A stretch of 64,000 nucleotides of DNA from Polyangia bacterium. Lineage in GTDB: Bacteria > Myxococcota_A > Polyangia > Nannocystales > Nannocystaceae. Below, in pieces: positions 32,010-39,903 of this stretch. Every line of letters starts with the position of its first letter. The stretch's first letter is position 1. The position numbers and the translations under genes are program-made. Below the pieces are notes generated by a model that saw only the letters and a list, made by a program, of their open reading frames with translations, had not been told where the DNA came from and made no database searches. Location: NCBI GenBank assembly GCA_030424595.1, contig JAUHWG010000003.1:62001-126000 (forward strand), read 5' to 3'.

Positions 32010-33329
32010 TCACGGCGAAGCGTCGTCGTTGTCCTCGCCATCACCGCCTACGCCCACAACCCGGTACAGGCGCGATGCCGGCAGGTTGTCCGGATCAACA
32101 CCCTGGGTCGTACAGCGGCCGAAGGAGGCGGCGTAGAGGTATCCGTCGGCGCCGATGTTCCAGGCCACGGTGTGCGGCTGATGCCCGAGGTGTTCATCGC
32201 TGATGATGTTGAGCTCGTCGTCGACCTCGAGCCCGCGGACGTAGCCGAGGCAGTAGTCGCCGAAGAGGATCTTGCCGTCGAGGTGACCGCTGTAGCGATC
32301 GGTGCTGGCGCCTGTGTATTCGGCGCCTACCCAGGCGACACGACGGGGCGTCGGCACGACGTCGTCGTCGTCGAGCATGTAGGGGTGGATCACCCCGTCG
32401 TGGTCCCAGTGCACCAAGGGGTCGCTCTGCCCCTCGCAGGCGTCGCCTTCGGCCTGACAGGGGCCTTCGCTGAGGGACCATCCGAAGTTCTGTCCCGGCT
32501 CGGTGACGACGTTGATCTCTTCATAGGTCATGTCGCCGACGTCGCCTATCCAGTAGCGGCCGCGGCTGTCGAGGAGCCCGCGCCAGGGCGAGCGAAGCCC
32601 GTAGGCGTAGATGTCCGGGCTGGTCTCTGGGTCGTCGTCCATGGCGAAGGGGTTGTCGGGCGCCGGCGTGTAGCCAGACCCCAGGGGATCGCGGTTGGGA
32701 TCGATTCGGATCAGCGCGCCGAGATCGCTCGTGAGATCCTGACCGTTGGACTTGACCCGCTTGTCGCCGACCAGGGCCCAGAGGAAGCCGGCCTCGTCGA
32801 AGCCCATCGCGCCGAGGTTGTGCCAGGGGGCGGTCGTGGTCGCGTCGCCCACCTCGAGGATCGTCGCGGCGGTCGCGGGGATGCCGGCGTAGTCGGCCGT
32901 GTCGAAGCGGAGGCGTGTGATCGCGCCGAACTCGGTGCTCGTGCAGTGGGCGACGTAGATATATCCGTTGTCCTCAAAGTCGGGATCGAAGGCGAGGGTG
33001 AGGAGCCCGCAGTCGAGCTCTTGGTGGACGTTTGGGACCGTGAACTCGCCCCGTCGCTCGAGGGTGTCGCCGACCAGCGCGAAGTGGCCGAGCTCACCGC
33101 CGAGCCCGAGGAGGAGCAGCTCCTGCGGCTCGGCCGTCCCCGGGATGAAGCGAAACTCCGTCGCGAACATCCATCCGCCGTCGATCTCGATCTCCTCAAA
33201 TTCGAGGGCGAAGGGGCCCTGGGCCGTCATGTCGCCGGTGCCTGTGGCGTCGTCTGTCTCGCCGACGCTGACGGGGGGACAGCCGAGCATCAGCACGGCG
33301 AGGATGATCGGGCGTATCGAACGATTCAT
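32010..33329 (-). CDS. PQQ-type glucose/sorbosone dehydrogenase-like lipoprotein
   Basis: 439 residues with signal and lipobox LAVLMLGC. The body is a six-bladed propeller of the soluble quinoprotein sugar dehydrogenase (GSDH) family: HQELDCGLLTLAFDPDFEDN, YIYVAHCTS, WHNLGAMGFDEAGFLWALVG, ALIRIDPNRDPLGSGYTPAP, IYAYGLRSPWRGLLDSRGRY, GDVGDMTYEEINVV and the final GADGYLYAASFGRC. Such enzymes oxidise sugars or alcohols in the periplasm with pyrroloquinoline quinone. Its start overlaps the stop of the diheme cytochrome gene by 4 bp, so the cytochrome is the probable electron acceptor. Substrate unknown. Confidence 0.85.
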   Translation of the reverse strand: MNRSIRPIILAVLMLGCPPVSVGETDDATGTGDMTAQGPFALEFEEIEIDGGWMFATEFRFIPGTAEPQELLLLGLGGELGHFALVGDTLERRGEFTVPNVHQELDCGLLTLAFDPDFEDNGYIYVAHCTSTEFGAITRLRFDTADYAGIPATAATILEVGDATTTAPWHNLGAMGFDEAGFLWALVGDKRVKSNGQDLTSDLGALIRIDPNRDPLGSGYTPAPDNPFAMDDDPETSPDIYAYGLRSPWRGLLDSRGRYWIGDVGDMTYEEINVVTEPGQNFGWSLSEGPCQAEGDACEGQSDPLVHWDHDGVIHPYMLDDDDVVPTPRRVAWVGAEYTGASTDRYSGHLDGKILFGDYCLGYVRGLEVDDELNIISDEHLGHQPHTVAWNIGADGYLYAASFGRCTTQGVDPDNLPASRLYRVVGVGGDGEDNDDASP

Positions 33330-34459
33330 GATCCACTTTCTCCTAGGCCCGAGATCCAGCCGCGCAGGAGCTCGACCGTCTCGGGGTTGCGGACGTCGAC
33401 CCCGAGCGGTGGCATCAGCTTGACCTCGGCGTCGGGGGTCTCGCCGGAGGTCGACTGGAAGAGGATGCTGGCGGCGGGGTCTCCTGGGACGATGCGGACG
33501 CCGAACGCCGACGCGCTGCTGGCGGTCATCACCCCGATGGTGTTGTCCAGGGCGACCGCAGGACGGAGGTCAAAGCTGCTTGAGGGCCCGTCGCCGCCGT
33601 TATGGCAGTGGACGCAGTCGCCATAGAAGTATCCGAGCACAGCCTGCGTGGTCGGATCCTCGTGCTCGATCGGCTCTGCCGGGGCAGGGGGGACCGCGAA
33701 GAGCCCACGCTCCGCGAGCTGGTCGAGCTGGGTGCCCCCGGACTCTCGCAGCCCGCCGAGCTGGAGCGGCTCAAAGCCGAGGACCTCACCGTCGCGAGAC
33801 TCATGACAGGTGCGACACTCGAGGGCGGCGGGGATCGTGTGCAGGAGGTCATCCCCCGTCGATCTCACGGGGACCGGAGTGGGCATGGCGGGGTCGACGA
33901 GGTCGGCCTCGGTCGCGTCCTCGCGCCAACGATAGGCCGCGTAGTCCCACTCGCCGGCGGCGTTGAGGCGCATGACTCGGGTCTCGATCGGGCGGAGGTC
34001 GGTGGCTAGCGCGGGATCGGGGTAGAGGAAGGTCTTGAAGAGGAGGGTGCCCGCGGGAAAACGCCAAGGGGTGCGGGTGTTGTCGATCGTCTCGCCGGAG
34101 GGGAGGACGATGTGTCGACGCTTGGCGCTGCCGTTCGACCAGAGGGGCCAGGCCGGCTCGTAGGCGTGCGCAGCGGAGGGCACGGCGTCGAAGTCGGGCG
34201 CTGCCGGGTAGAGGCCCACCTCTGAAAAGCGCTCCGGGAAGTCCTGTGAAGGATCGCGTAGGAGCGAACCTTCGGGGGCGATGAGGAGCTCCGGTTCGCA
34301 CCCGAGCGCGCCGAGTGAGGTCGCGATGAGGAGCATCCCGAAGAGGCCGGGCCTCCTCTCGCAACGACGCGTCGACAGAGGAGCGCGCTGAACGCTGCGC
34401 CGGTGTGCGCATTGCCTTTGCGGGGCGTGAGCGTGATCTGTTTGGAGTTCGACAATCAT
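33326..34459 (-). CDS. Diheme c-type cytochrome lipoprotein (SO2930-like)
   Basis: 377 residues on the longest frame. A hydrophobic run with lipobox LGALGC puts the lipid anchor at Cys54; the basic leader before it is long (41 residues), and an ATG at 34336 would leave almost no n-region, so the start is uncertain. Two heme-binding motifs: CRTCH at 215-219 and CVHCH at 282-286. The region LYPAAPDFDAVPSAAHAYEP, PLWSNGSAKRRHIVLPSGET and FKTFLYPDP resembles the SO2930 family of diheme cytochromes, which often sit beside quinoprotein or beta-helix proteins. The 4-bp overlap (ATGA) with the dehydrogenase gene supports a joint electron-transfer role. Confidence 0.8.
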   Translation of the reverse strand: MIVELQTDHAHAPQRQCAHRRSVQRAPLSTRRCERRPGLFGMLLIATSLGALGCEPELLIAPEGSLLRDPSQDFPERFSEVGLYPAAPDFDAVPSAAHAYEPAWPLWSNGSAKRRHIVLPSGETIDNTRTPWRFPAGTLLFKTFLYPDPALATDLRPIETRVMRLNAAGEWDYAAYRWREDATEADLVDPAMPTPVPVRSTGDDLLHTIPAALECRTCHESRDGEVLGFEPLQLGGLRESGGTQLDQLAERGLFAVPPAPAEPIEHEDPTTQAVLGYFYGDCVHCHNGGDGPSSSFDLRPAVALDNTIGVMTASSASAFGVRIVPGDPAASILFQSTSGETPDAEVKLMPPLGVDVRNPETVELLRGWISGLGESGS

Positions 34460-34615
34460 GGATCTATCTACTCTCGCGATCGGTCCTCGACGACAGGTCG
34501 ACAGGTCGAACTCTCGTGAGCAGAGAGTCCGATCAAGGGAGGTCTAGGCGCCGCTCTCGCTAGGTTGAACCCGGGCGAGGGGACGCGGAGGCCGCTTGTC
34601 GCGGTCTCGCTCGGG

Positions 34616-35542
34616 CTACGGCTTGACTGCGGCGCGGGCGAGGTAGTCGAAGGTGTCGATGAGGTGGCAGCAGGGGCCGCGATGGGCCTCGGCAACATCG
34701 ATGTCCAGGATGAGGTCGGCTTCGAGAACGACAGACCCGCGGTGGCGGTCGTAGATGCTCGTCTGTCCCCCCTCAGGGGCGTCGAAGACGAGCATTCCGG
34801 CGTCCTCTGCGACCACGTCGCCGCCGCAGAGCTCGCCGTCGTAGCTGACGGAGACAGGATCCAGGAGCTCGCCGAAGGGGTCATCGTCCGCGGAGACGCC
34901 GACGAAGAGCGGTCGGTCGTCGCGGCGGACGGCGACGTATTTCTCGATCCTGGTCGAGACCGAGATGTCTTCGGCTGCGTCGCGGAAGTCGAAGGTGACG
35001 CTGTCTCCGGTCGACCAGGCGACCTCGCCGGAGCGTGGCGCCACGATCGTGACATCGACCTCGCCTTGAGTGCAGCTCAGGCTGGTGATCACGTCGCCGA
35101 GCTCGACGGCCACGCTCGAGATCGTACAGGTGTCCGAGATCGTGACGTTGTGGAGCTCTTCGTCGAGCTCGGCGAGCTGGGGGTCATCCCAGGGGCCGAA
35201 CGAGACCTGGTATGCGGCGTCCAGATCGGGATCCGCGTCGTCGCAGGAGCCGAAGATGTCCGCGCCCGTGGTGGAGGTATCGGTCGCGTTTGTGTCGGTG
35301 GCGGTCGTGTCGGTCGTGGAGGCCCCCGTCGTCAGGGAGCCGGTCGTCACGGTGCTGGTGGCGGTTGCGTCGGTCGCAACGGTGTCGGTCGCAGCAGCGT
35401 CGGTGTTCGAGCCGGTCGTGGCGCTGTCCTCTCCCTGCGACGTGCTCGCGCTGAGCATGCCGATCGGTGTGTCCTCGACACACCCAGCGAGGCCGAGGAG
35501 TGAAATGCAGAGCAGCCACGAGCGAGCGAGTGAAGGGCGCAT
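34616..35542 (-). CDS. Thr/Asp-rich linker lipoprotein
   Basis: 308 residues from ATG 35542 (MRPSLARSWLLCISLLGLAG then the lipobox Cys). A 75-residue linker of Thr, Asp and Ala repeats follows (ATDTVATDATATSTVTTG). The mature domain (about 110-305) is beta-rich with Cys pairs (CDDADPDLDA, CTISSVAVELG, CTQGEVDVTIV, CCHLIDTFDY). No known family. This is the typical surface lipoprotein style of Nannocystaceae. It is alone between the cytochrome gene and the sigma factor, all leftward. Confidence 0.75.
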   Translation of the reverse strand: MRPSLARSWLLCISLLGLAGCVEDTPIGMLSASTSQGEDSATTGSNTDAAATDTVATDATATSTVTTGSLTTGASTTDTTATDTNATDTSTTGADIFGSCDDADPDLDAAYQVSFGPWDDPQLAELDEELHNVTISDTCTISSVAVELGDVITSLSCTQGEVDVTIVAPRSGEVAWSTGDSVTFDFRDAAEDISVSTRIEKYVAVRRDDRPLFVGVSADDDPFGELLDPVSVSYDGELCGGDVVAEDAGMLVFDAPEGGQTSIYDRHRGSVVLEADLILDIDVAEAHRGPCCHLIDTFDYLARAAVKP

Positions 35543-35605
35543 ACTCTGGGGTTCTCCGGCTTGGCAGAGTCCCATCATCGAACTCGGCAAAAAAAGGGCG
35601 AATGC

Positions 35606-35649
35606 TCGCAGGCCGTGGAGAGAGTCCAGCGCGCTCTCGCGTCTGCTAG
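35606..35649 (-). repeat. Diverged copy of the dispersed repeat
   Basis: GCAGGCCGTGGAGAGAGTCC then AGCGCGCTCTCGC matches the tolB-end copy (59299-59332) at roughly 28 of 33 positions, and a CTAG follows at 35646-35649. It lies about 42 bp after the sigma gene stop, so unlike other copies it does not supply the stop codon. Confidence 0.5.
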
Positions 35650-35690
35650 TGGTGCGCGGGGGTCGAGGCGAAGGGCGGCATTTGCGGGGC

Positions 35691-37082
35691 TCACTCCGCA
35701 GACGTGGCGACGCAGCTCTCCGCTGCGACCCTGACCGCGGAGGAGGCGGCCGCGGAGGTGCTCGTGCGGGCGAGGGCGTCGGCGACTCGGGAGGCGTCAG
35801 CGCTGCGGCCGAGGGCGCAGAGTGCGTCGACCCGTGAGGCCTCGCGGACGTCGAAGAGGGCGCTCTCGCGGAAGCTGCGGGCGTGCTCGTCGAGGTGCGT
35901 GAGGGCGAGGCTGGGTCGGTCGTTCGCGAGCGCCTGACGCGCTGCGATGAGGAGCGCTGTCTCGCGCGTTAGCGGGTCTTGGCCCTGCTCTGTCGGCTCG
36001 GGGTCGGCCGGCGCAGGGGCGAGCTTGCCTCCGGAGCTTGCGCGTGGGCTCTGCTCTCCTGGCGGCGCTCGGTCGGCTGCCCGCTGCTCGTGGTGGGGGA
36101 GGGCTGGGCCGTCGGCGTGGCTCGGGCTGTCGGGGCTGTCGGGGCTGTCGAGGTTCGGGGCGGTGCTCCCAGGAGGATTGAGCTCCGGGGTCGGGAGCTC
36201 CGAGTCGGGCCCTTGGGGGACCTCGGCATGGCCTCCAGGAGGGCGCCCGGCGGAGCTGTCGGGGCTGGTGTCGACCGGCTTGGTCCCAGCAGCGATGAAG
36301 ATCAGCCCTGCGAGCACCGCGGCCGCTGTCCCGCTGATCGCGGGGCTCGAGGTGATCGCTGTGACGGCACGGGCGGCGAGCGTCGGCGGGGCGGAGGGGT
36401 CGGGCGTGGCCGGGACGGCGGGCCCTGGCGCGCCGATGCTCGGGATGAGCAGCGCCCAGGTCCGCCGGGGCTGCTCGGGGCTCGCGACGTCGGCCTCGCG
36501 TGTCATGACGACGAGCTCTTCACGCTCGTCGTCGGCGACCATCGAGCCGAGGCGCTCGCGGGCGAGACGAAGCCGCGAGTAGGCGGTCGCCTCCTTGATG
36601 CCGACCGTCGCCGCCACCTCCTTCCCGGTCATCGCCAGGAGCTCGAAGAGCAGGAAGGCCTGGCGCTGCTCTGGCCGGAGGCGCTCGAGGTAGGACTCGA
36701 TCACGGTAGTGGCTTCAAGGCGGGCGTCGACGCCGGGTTCGAGGCGTGCTGGGGCGGCCTTGAGCGCCCGGATCTTGCGCTCCGCGCGGGTCCTTGTGCG
36801 TCTTTGGCGCCAGGCGATCCGTCGAGCGATCGTATAGAGCCAGGGCCGGGGAGAGCCCGCAGGATCGAGGCGGTCGAGGTGGCGGAAGACGACGAGCCAC
36901 ACCTCTTGGGCGGCGTCCTCCGTGGCCGCGCCGCGCAGCCCGAGGCGGCGGAGAACACGCCAGACAAAGGCGAATTGCTGGTCGTAGAGCGCTGAGAAGC
37001 GCTGAGAGACGTCCTCTCCGAGGCGCGCGTCGCCTCTCATGGCCCTCGAGACCCCCCGTCGCTGCTCTGTCGCCGTGGTCAC
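35691..37082 (-). CDS. ECF sigma factor fused to a membrane segment and periplasmic tail
   Basis: 463 residues if GTG 37082 is used; ATG 37040 or 37118 are alternatives. Sigma region 2 (RFSALYDQQFAFVWRVLRRL, AAQEVWLVVFRHLDRL, RPWLYTIARRIAWRQRRTR) and region 4 (LERLRPEQRQAFLLFELLAM, GKEVAATVGIKEATAYSRLR) occupy the first 200 residues. One membrane helix (ISGTAAAVLAGLIFIAAG) follows, then a Pro/Ser/Asp-rich linker and a C-terminal helical domain of TPR-like composition (ALANDRPSLALTHLDEHARS). The fusion suggests a membrane-held sigma factor released or controlled by its own tail instead of a separate anti-sigma factor. It starts just after the upstream gene, so they form an operon. Confidence 0.85.
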   Translation of the reverse strand: MTTATEQRRGVSRAMRGDARLGEDVSQRFSALYDQQFAFVWRVLRRLGLRGAATEDAAQEVWLVVFRHLDRLDPAGSPRPWLYTIARRIAWRQRRTRTRAERKIRALKAAPARLEPGVDARLEATTVIESYLERLRPEQRQAFLLFELLAMTGKEVAATVGIKEATAYSRLRLARERLGSMVADDEREELVVMTREADVASPEQPRRTWALLIPSIGAPGPAVPATPDPSAPPTLAARAVTAITSSPAISGTAAAVLAGLIFIAAGTKPVDTSPDSSAGRPPGGHAEVPQGPDSELPTPELNPPGSTAPNLDSPDSPDSPSHADGPALPHHEQRAADRAPPGEQSPRASSGGKLAPAPADPEPTEQGQDPLTRETALLIAARQALANDRPSLALTHLDEHARSFRESALFDVREASRVDALCALGRSADASRVADALARTSTSAAASSAVRVAAESCVATSAE

Positions 37083-37089
37083 ATCCTCC

Positions 37090-38283
37090 CTATCTCCGGA
37101 CCTTGGCGATCCCATCATCCGAGGCCAACTTTTTTCGTTCGACGCCGGCGAGGGCGAACTCGAAGCCGACGAGGAGCCGGGCGGTGACCGGTGATGGCTG
37201 GTGGACGCCGATGTTCATGTCGGCGCTCGGGACTTCGATGACGAACCTCGGCGCGAGCAGCGGGATCGCCAGCTCAGCGCCGGCCCAGAGCGCCGCTCGG
37301 CCGGCGAAGGACCAACGCAGGGAGGGACCGACGACCACGGCGAGCCACGGGCTGCGGCGGCGCTGCGCACCTTCGAGGTCGCGGCCCTCGCCGACGAGCG
37401 CTCCCGCTTCGAGGCCGATGCAGAGAGGGAGTGCGAGTCGGCCGAGGGGGGGGAGCGCGCAGCCTTTGAGCCCGGCGACGCCGAGCTGAGAGGAGATCGT
37501 CGCGCCCGGAGCCTCATCGATAGGTCGGGTCCGCGGGAAGACGTAGAGCCCCGTTAGCTCCGCCTGAAAGCGTCGACGGCGAAGCGCGAAGGCTGCAGAA
37601 ACGCCGCCGCTGGGTCCGGGGAGGGCGCCTATCTCGGCGCCCCCGGCGATCCGGAGCGACCAGACGAGCGGGGTCCGACGCTCGGGGCGGGCGATGGGGC
37701 CGAGGGGCGGAGCGTCGAACGCGAGGTCCTCCGGAGCGGTCGTGTACTCCGCGGGGATCTTTTGGGGGTCTGTCGGCTCTGGGGGCGTCGGCTCTGGGGG
37801 CGTCGGCTCGGGGGGCGCCTGCTCTGGGGGCGTCGGCTCGGGTGGTACGACGACGGGGGGTGTTGGTTCGGGTGACACGACGACGGGGGCCGCGGCGGCG
37901 GGAGTGCTCCGGTCGGCGCCGAGCTGCTCGCCGACCGCGAGCGTCTGGCTGGTCGCGACCGGATCGCTGAGTACCGCGAGGAGGAGCGCGAGAGCGTCCG
38001 CCAGGGCCGAGCACTCTCTCGCAGAGAGGGAGCGGCGCTCGTCGATGCCCGCGTGGTGGAGCTCCAGGTCGAGCGACCAGCCGTCCCTGCCGCTCCGGAC
38101 CGTCGCGTTGGCCCGGACCCCGCGCCCCTCGAGGGGGCCGCCGAGGAGCTCTTCGACCCGCGACTGGACCTCCTCGGTGCGCGGGCATCCCGGCGGCGCG
38201 CTCCAGCGCAGCTCAGGGCTCGCGAGGGCGTCGGTGGGAGCCGCGGTGAGGAGGAGCGCGACGATGGGCGTGATCCGGCGCAT
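37090..38283 (-). CDS. Secreted protein with Pro-Glu-Pro repeats and beta-barrel-like tail
   Basis: 397 residues. A Sec signal (MRRITPIVALLLTAAPTDAL ending ALAS) is followed by a small domain with two Cys (ELRWSAPPGCPRTEEVQSRV, RECSALADALALLLAVLS), a repeat of PPEPTPPE units (about 135-175), and a beta-strand-rich C-terminal 190 residues (WSLRIAGGAEIGALPGPSGG, RFQAELTGLYVFP, RWSFAGRAALWAGAELAIPL) that could be an outer-membrane barrel. It is directly upstream of the sigma-membrane fusion in the same operon, so it may be part of an envelope signal that controls it. Family unknown to me. Confidence 0.75.
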   Translation of the reverse strand: MRRITPIVALLLTAAPTDALASPELRWSAPPGCPRTEEVQSRVEELLGGPLEGRGVRANATVRSGRDGWSLDLELHHAGIDERRSLSARECSALADALALLLAVLSDPVATSQTLAVGEQLGADRSTPAAAAPVVVSPEPTPPVVVPPEPTPPEQAPPEPTPPEPTPPEPTDPQKIPAEYTTAPEDLAFDAPPLGPIARPERRTPLVWSLRIAGGAEIGALPGPSGGVSAAFALRRRRFQAELTGLYVFPRTRPIDEAPGATISSQLGVAGLKGCALPPLGRLALPLCIGLEAGALVGEGRDLEGAQRRRSPWLAVVVGPSLRWSFAGRAALWAGAELAIPLLAPRFVIEVPSADMNIGVHQPSPVTARLLVGFEFALAGVERKKLASDDGIAKVRR

Positions 38284-38360
38284 CGGTGTCCGTGGGTGCG
38301 TGGGGCTCCACAGGAGGAGCGCACTATGCGTATCACGATGGGCCGTCGCGCCGCGGGCTC

Positions 38361-39365
38361 TCAGCTCAGCTTGAGGAGGCGGCGGAGGCGGCTGATATCG
38401 CCCATCACCTCGAGCGCGCCGGTGTCACTCTCGAGGCTCGCGATCGTCTGGCCGTCCCGCGTGAGCAGTCGGGCGGTGATCGTCACGCCGAGGGACTCGG
38501 GGACCTTCGCGAGCATGTCGTTGAGGTCAGGCGCGGGGAGGAGGACCTCGGCGCTCCCGCGGAGGGCCTCGATCTCGAGCCGATGCGTGCGGCTCTTGAG
38601 GACCCAGCGGACGCGGGCGCTGTCGACCTCGAGGAGTTCGATCCGGGCCCCAGTGTAGGTCGTGAAGCGGTAGAGCTGGCCGCGGTGGAGCACGCCGACG
38701 AGGAAGCCGGCGAAGGTGCGGCCGAAGGCCCAGGGGATCGTCGCCACCGAGGCGGTCACGCATGTCGTCGGATCGTTGGCTTGGAGCCAGACCCAGGCGT
38801 CCGGGAAGGAGCTGCCCCAGTCCTTCTCGGTGTAGCCGCGGCCGCCGTCCAAGGCGATCGTGCGACCGTCGATCTCGAGGTCTCCGCGCAGGCCGTGGTC
38901 GAGGGAGACGATCCCGTGCCAGCACTGCATCAGAGGCACATAGCCGTACCATCCCATGACCCCAGGCGCGCGCAGGGTGACCGGCCAGGGGTGTGTGTTT
39001 GTGCAGTCGATCGCGCCGCGCAGGCGGAGCTGCGGGGTGTCGACGTCGAGCTCGAGCCGCTCAGCGGTGAAGCGCGACGAGCCCAGGCGGAGATCGTACC
39101 GGTCGGTCGTCGCGTCGAATTCCGCTGCTGGGAAGCGGACGATCTGGACGGTCTCCGCGCTGCCGTCAAAGACCATCAGAAAGCCGAAGCGGCGGTTCTC
39201 GTCCTCGCCCTGAAACCAGCCGGGGATCAGCGCGAGCGAGGCCCCGTCAGGTCCTACGAGCTTGTGATACCAACCCTCAAAGAAGCGGCCTCGACGACCC
39301 GCACCGTGAAAGCCCTCCGGGTGGAGGAGCGCGCGCAGGGAGGCGAGGGGGCGGGGGAGTCTCAT
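38361..39365 (-). CDS. Tocopherol-cyclase-like protein
   Basis: 334 residues without a signal peptide. The sequence has the hallmark segments of the tocopherol cyclase family: FHGAGRRGRFFEGWYHKLVG, LALIPGWFQGEDENRRFGF, and DGGRGYTEKDWGSSFPDAWV with WLQANDP directly after. Plant and cyanobacterial members close the chromanol ring of vitamin E (VTE1/SLR1737), but most bacterial homologues lie outside that pathway and their substrates are not established. No tocopherol pathway gene is seen nearby. Length is typical of the short bacterial members. Single gene, leftward. Confidence 0.8.
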   Translation of the reverse strand: MRLPRPLASLRALLHPEGFHGAGRRGRFFEGWYHKLVGPDGASLALIPGWFQGEDENRRFGFLMVFDGSAETVQIVRFPAAEFDATTDRYDLRLGSSRFTAERLELDVDTPQLRLRGAIDCTNTHPWPVTLRAPGVMGWYGYVPLMQCWHGIVSLDHGLRGDLEIDGRTIALDGGRGYTEKDWGSSFPDAWVWLQANDPTTCVTASVATIPWAFGRTFAGFLVGVLHRGQLYRFTTYTGARIELLEVDSARVRWVLKSRTHRLEIEALRGSAEVLLPAPDLNDMLAKVPESLGVTITARLLTRDGQTIASLESDTGALEVMGDISRLRRLLKLS

Positions 39366-39443
39366 AGACAGTCGCGCGGGCTTCGGGGCGAGAGCCTACA
39401 CGATCGACCCGTCCTGTGCGCGGGGCTGACCCCGTAGCGCTAG

Positions 39444-39869
39444 CTTCACACTCGGCTCCAGGAGCCCTGCGGCCACTGCCAGGACTCGGCCGCCAACCTC
39501 GCGATATTCGGGAGCTGGGGCTTCTCCTGTCCGAACGGCAATTCATGGGACGACGTCGAGATCGTCTGCGGTGCCTGCGGGCGCGCTACGTACATCTGCA
39601 AGTTCACCGAGGGGGGAGCGGCGGCGAGCGAGGCTGCGCGCGGTCTTGGTGCCCGCCCAGGCGTATCCTCGGGCGATGCGGGCCCCCGCCTCGCACGTGC
39701 GCAGATGAGCTGGCTAGGGCCGACTGGCGCCCGCAGGGGTCGGAGTGCGGGCTCGCGAGCGGACCTGGAGGGAAGCGCATCGCCGCGCTGCAGCACGAGC
39801 GTCGGACGGTTCCTCTCACGGAGACTCCACAGTCCGCCGAGAGCGGACTACAGTGTAGTCCAAGCCTGA
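39444..39869 (+). pseudogene. Zinc-ribbon gene remnant without a start codon
   Basis: In the frame that begins after TAG 39441, codons 8-58 are clearly protein-like: PCGHCQDSAANLAIFGSWGF, CPNGNSWDD, VEIVCGACGRATYICKFTEG, with Cys pairs suited to zinc. No ATG, GTG or TTG lies between the upstream TAG and the first Cys, so the 5' end is missing or shifted into another frame (GTG 39417 in the next frame). The tail to TGA 39867-39869 is less convincing. Nothing else is supported in the 538-bp gap 39366-39903. Confidence 0.4.
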
Positions 39870-39903
39870 GGCGCGCCCTTCGGCTGGGCGGTCATCACGC
39901 GCT

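Noticed and set aside
32172..33626. 484-codon rightward frame opposite the dehydrogenase gene
   Set aside because: Shadow of the propeller gene; it even crosses into the cytochrome gene, and has no signal or motif.
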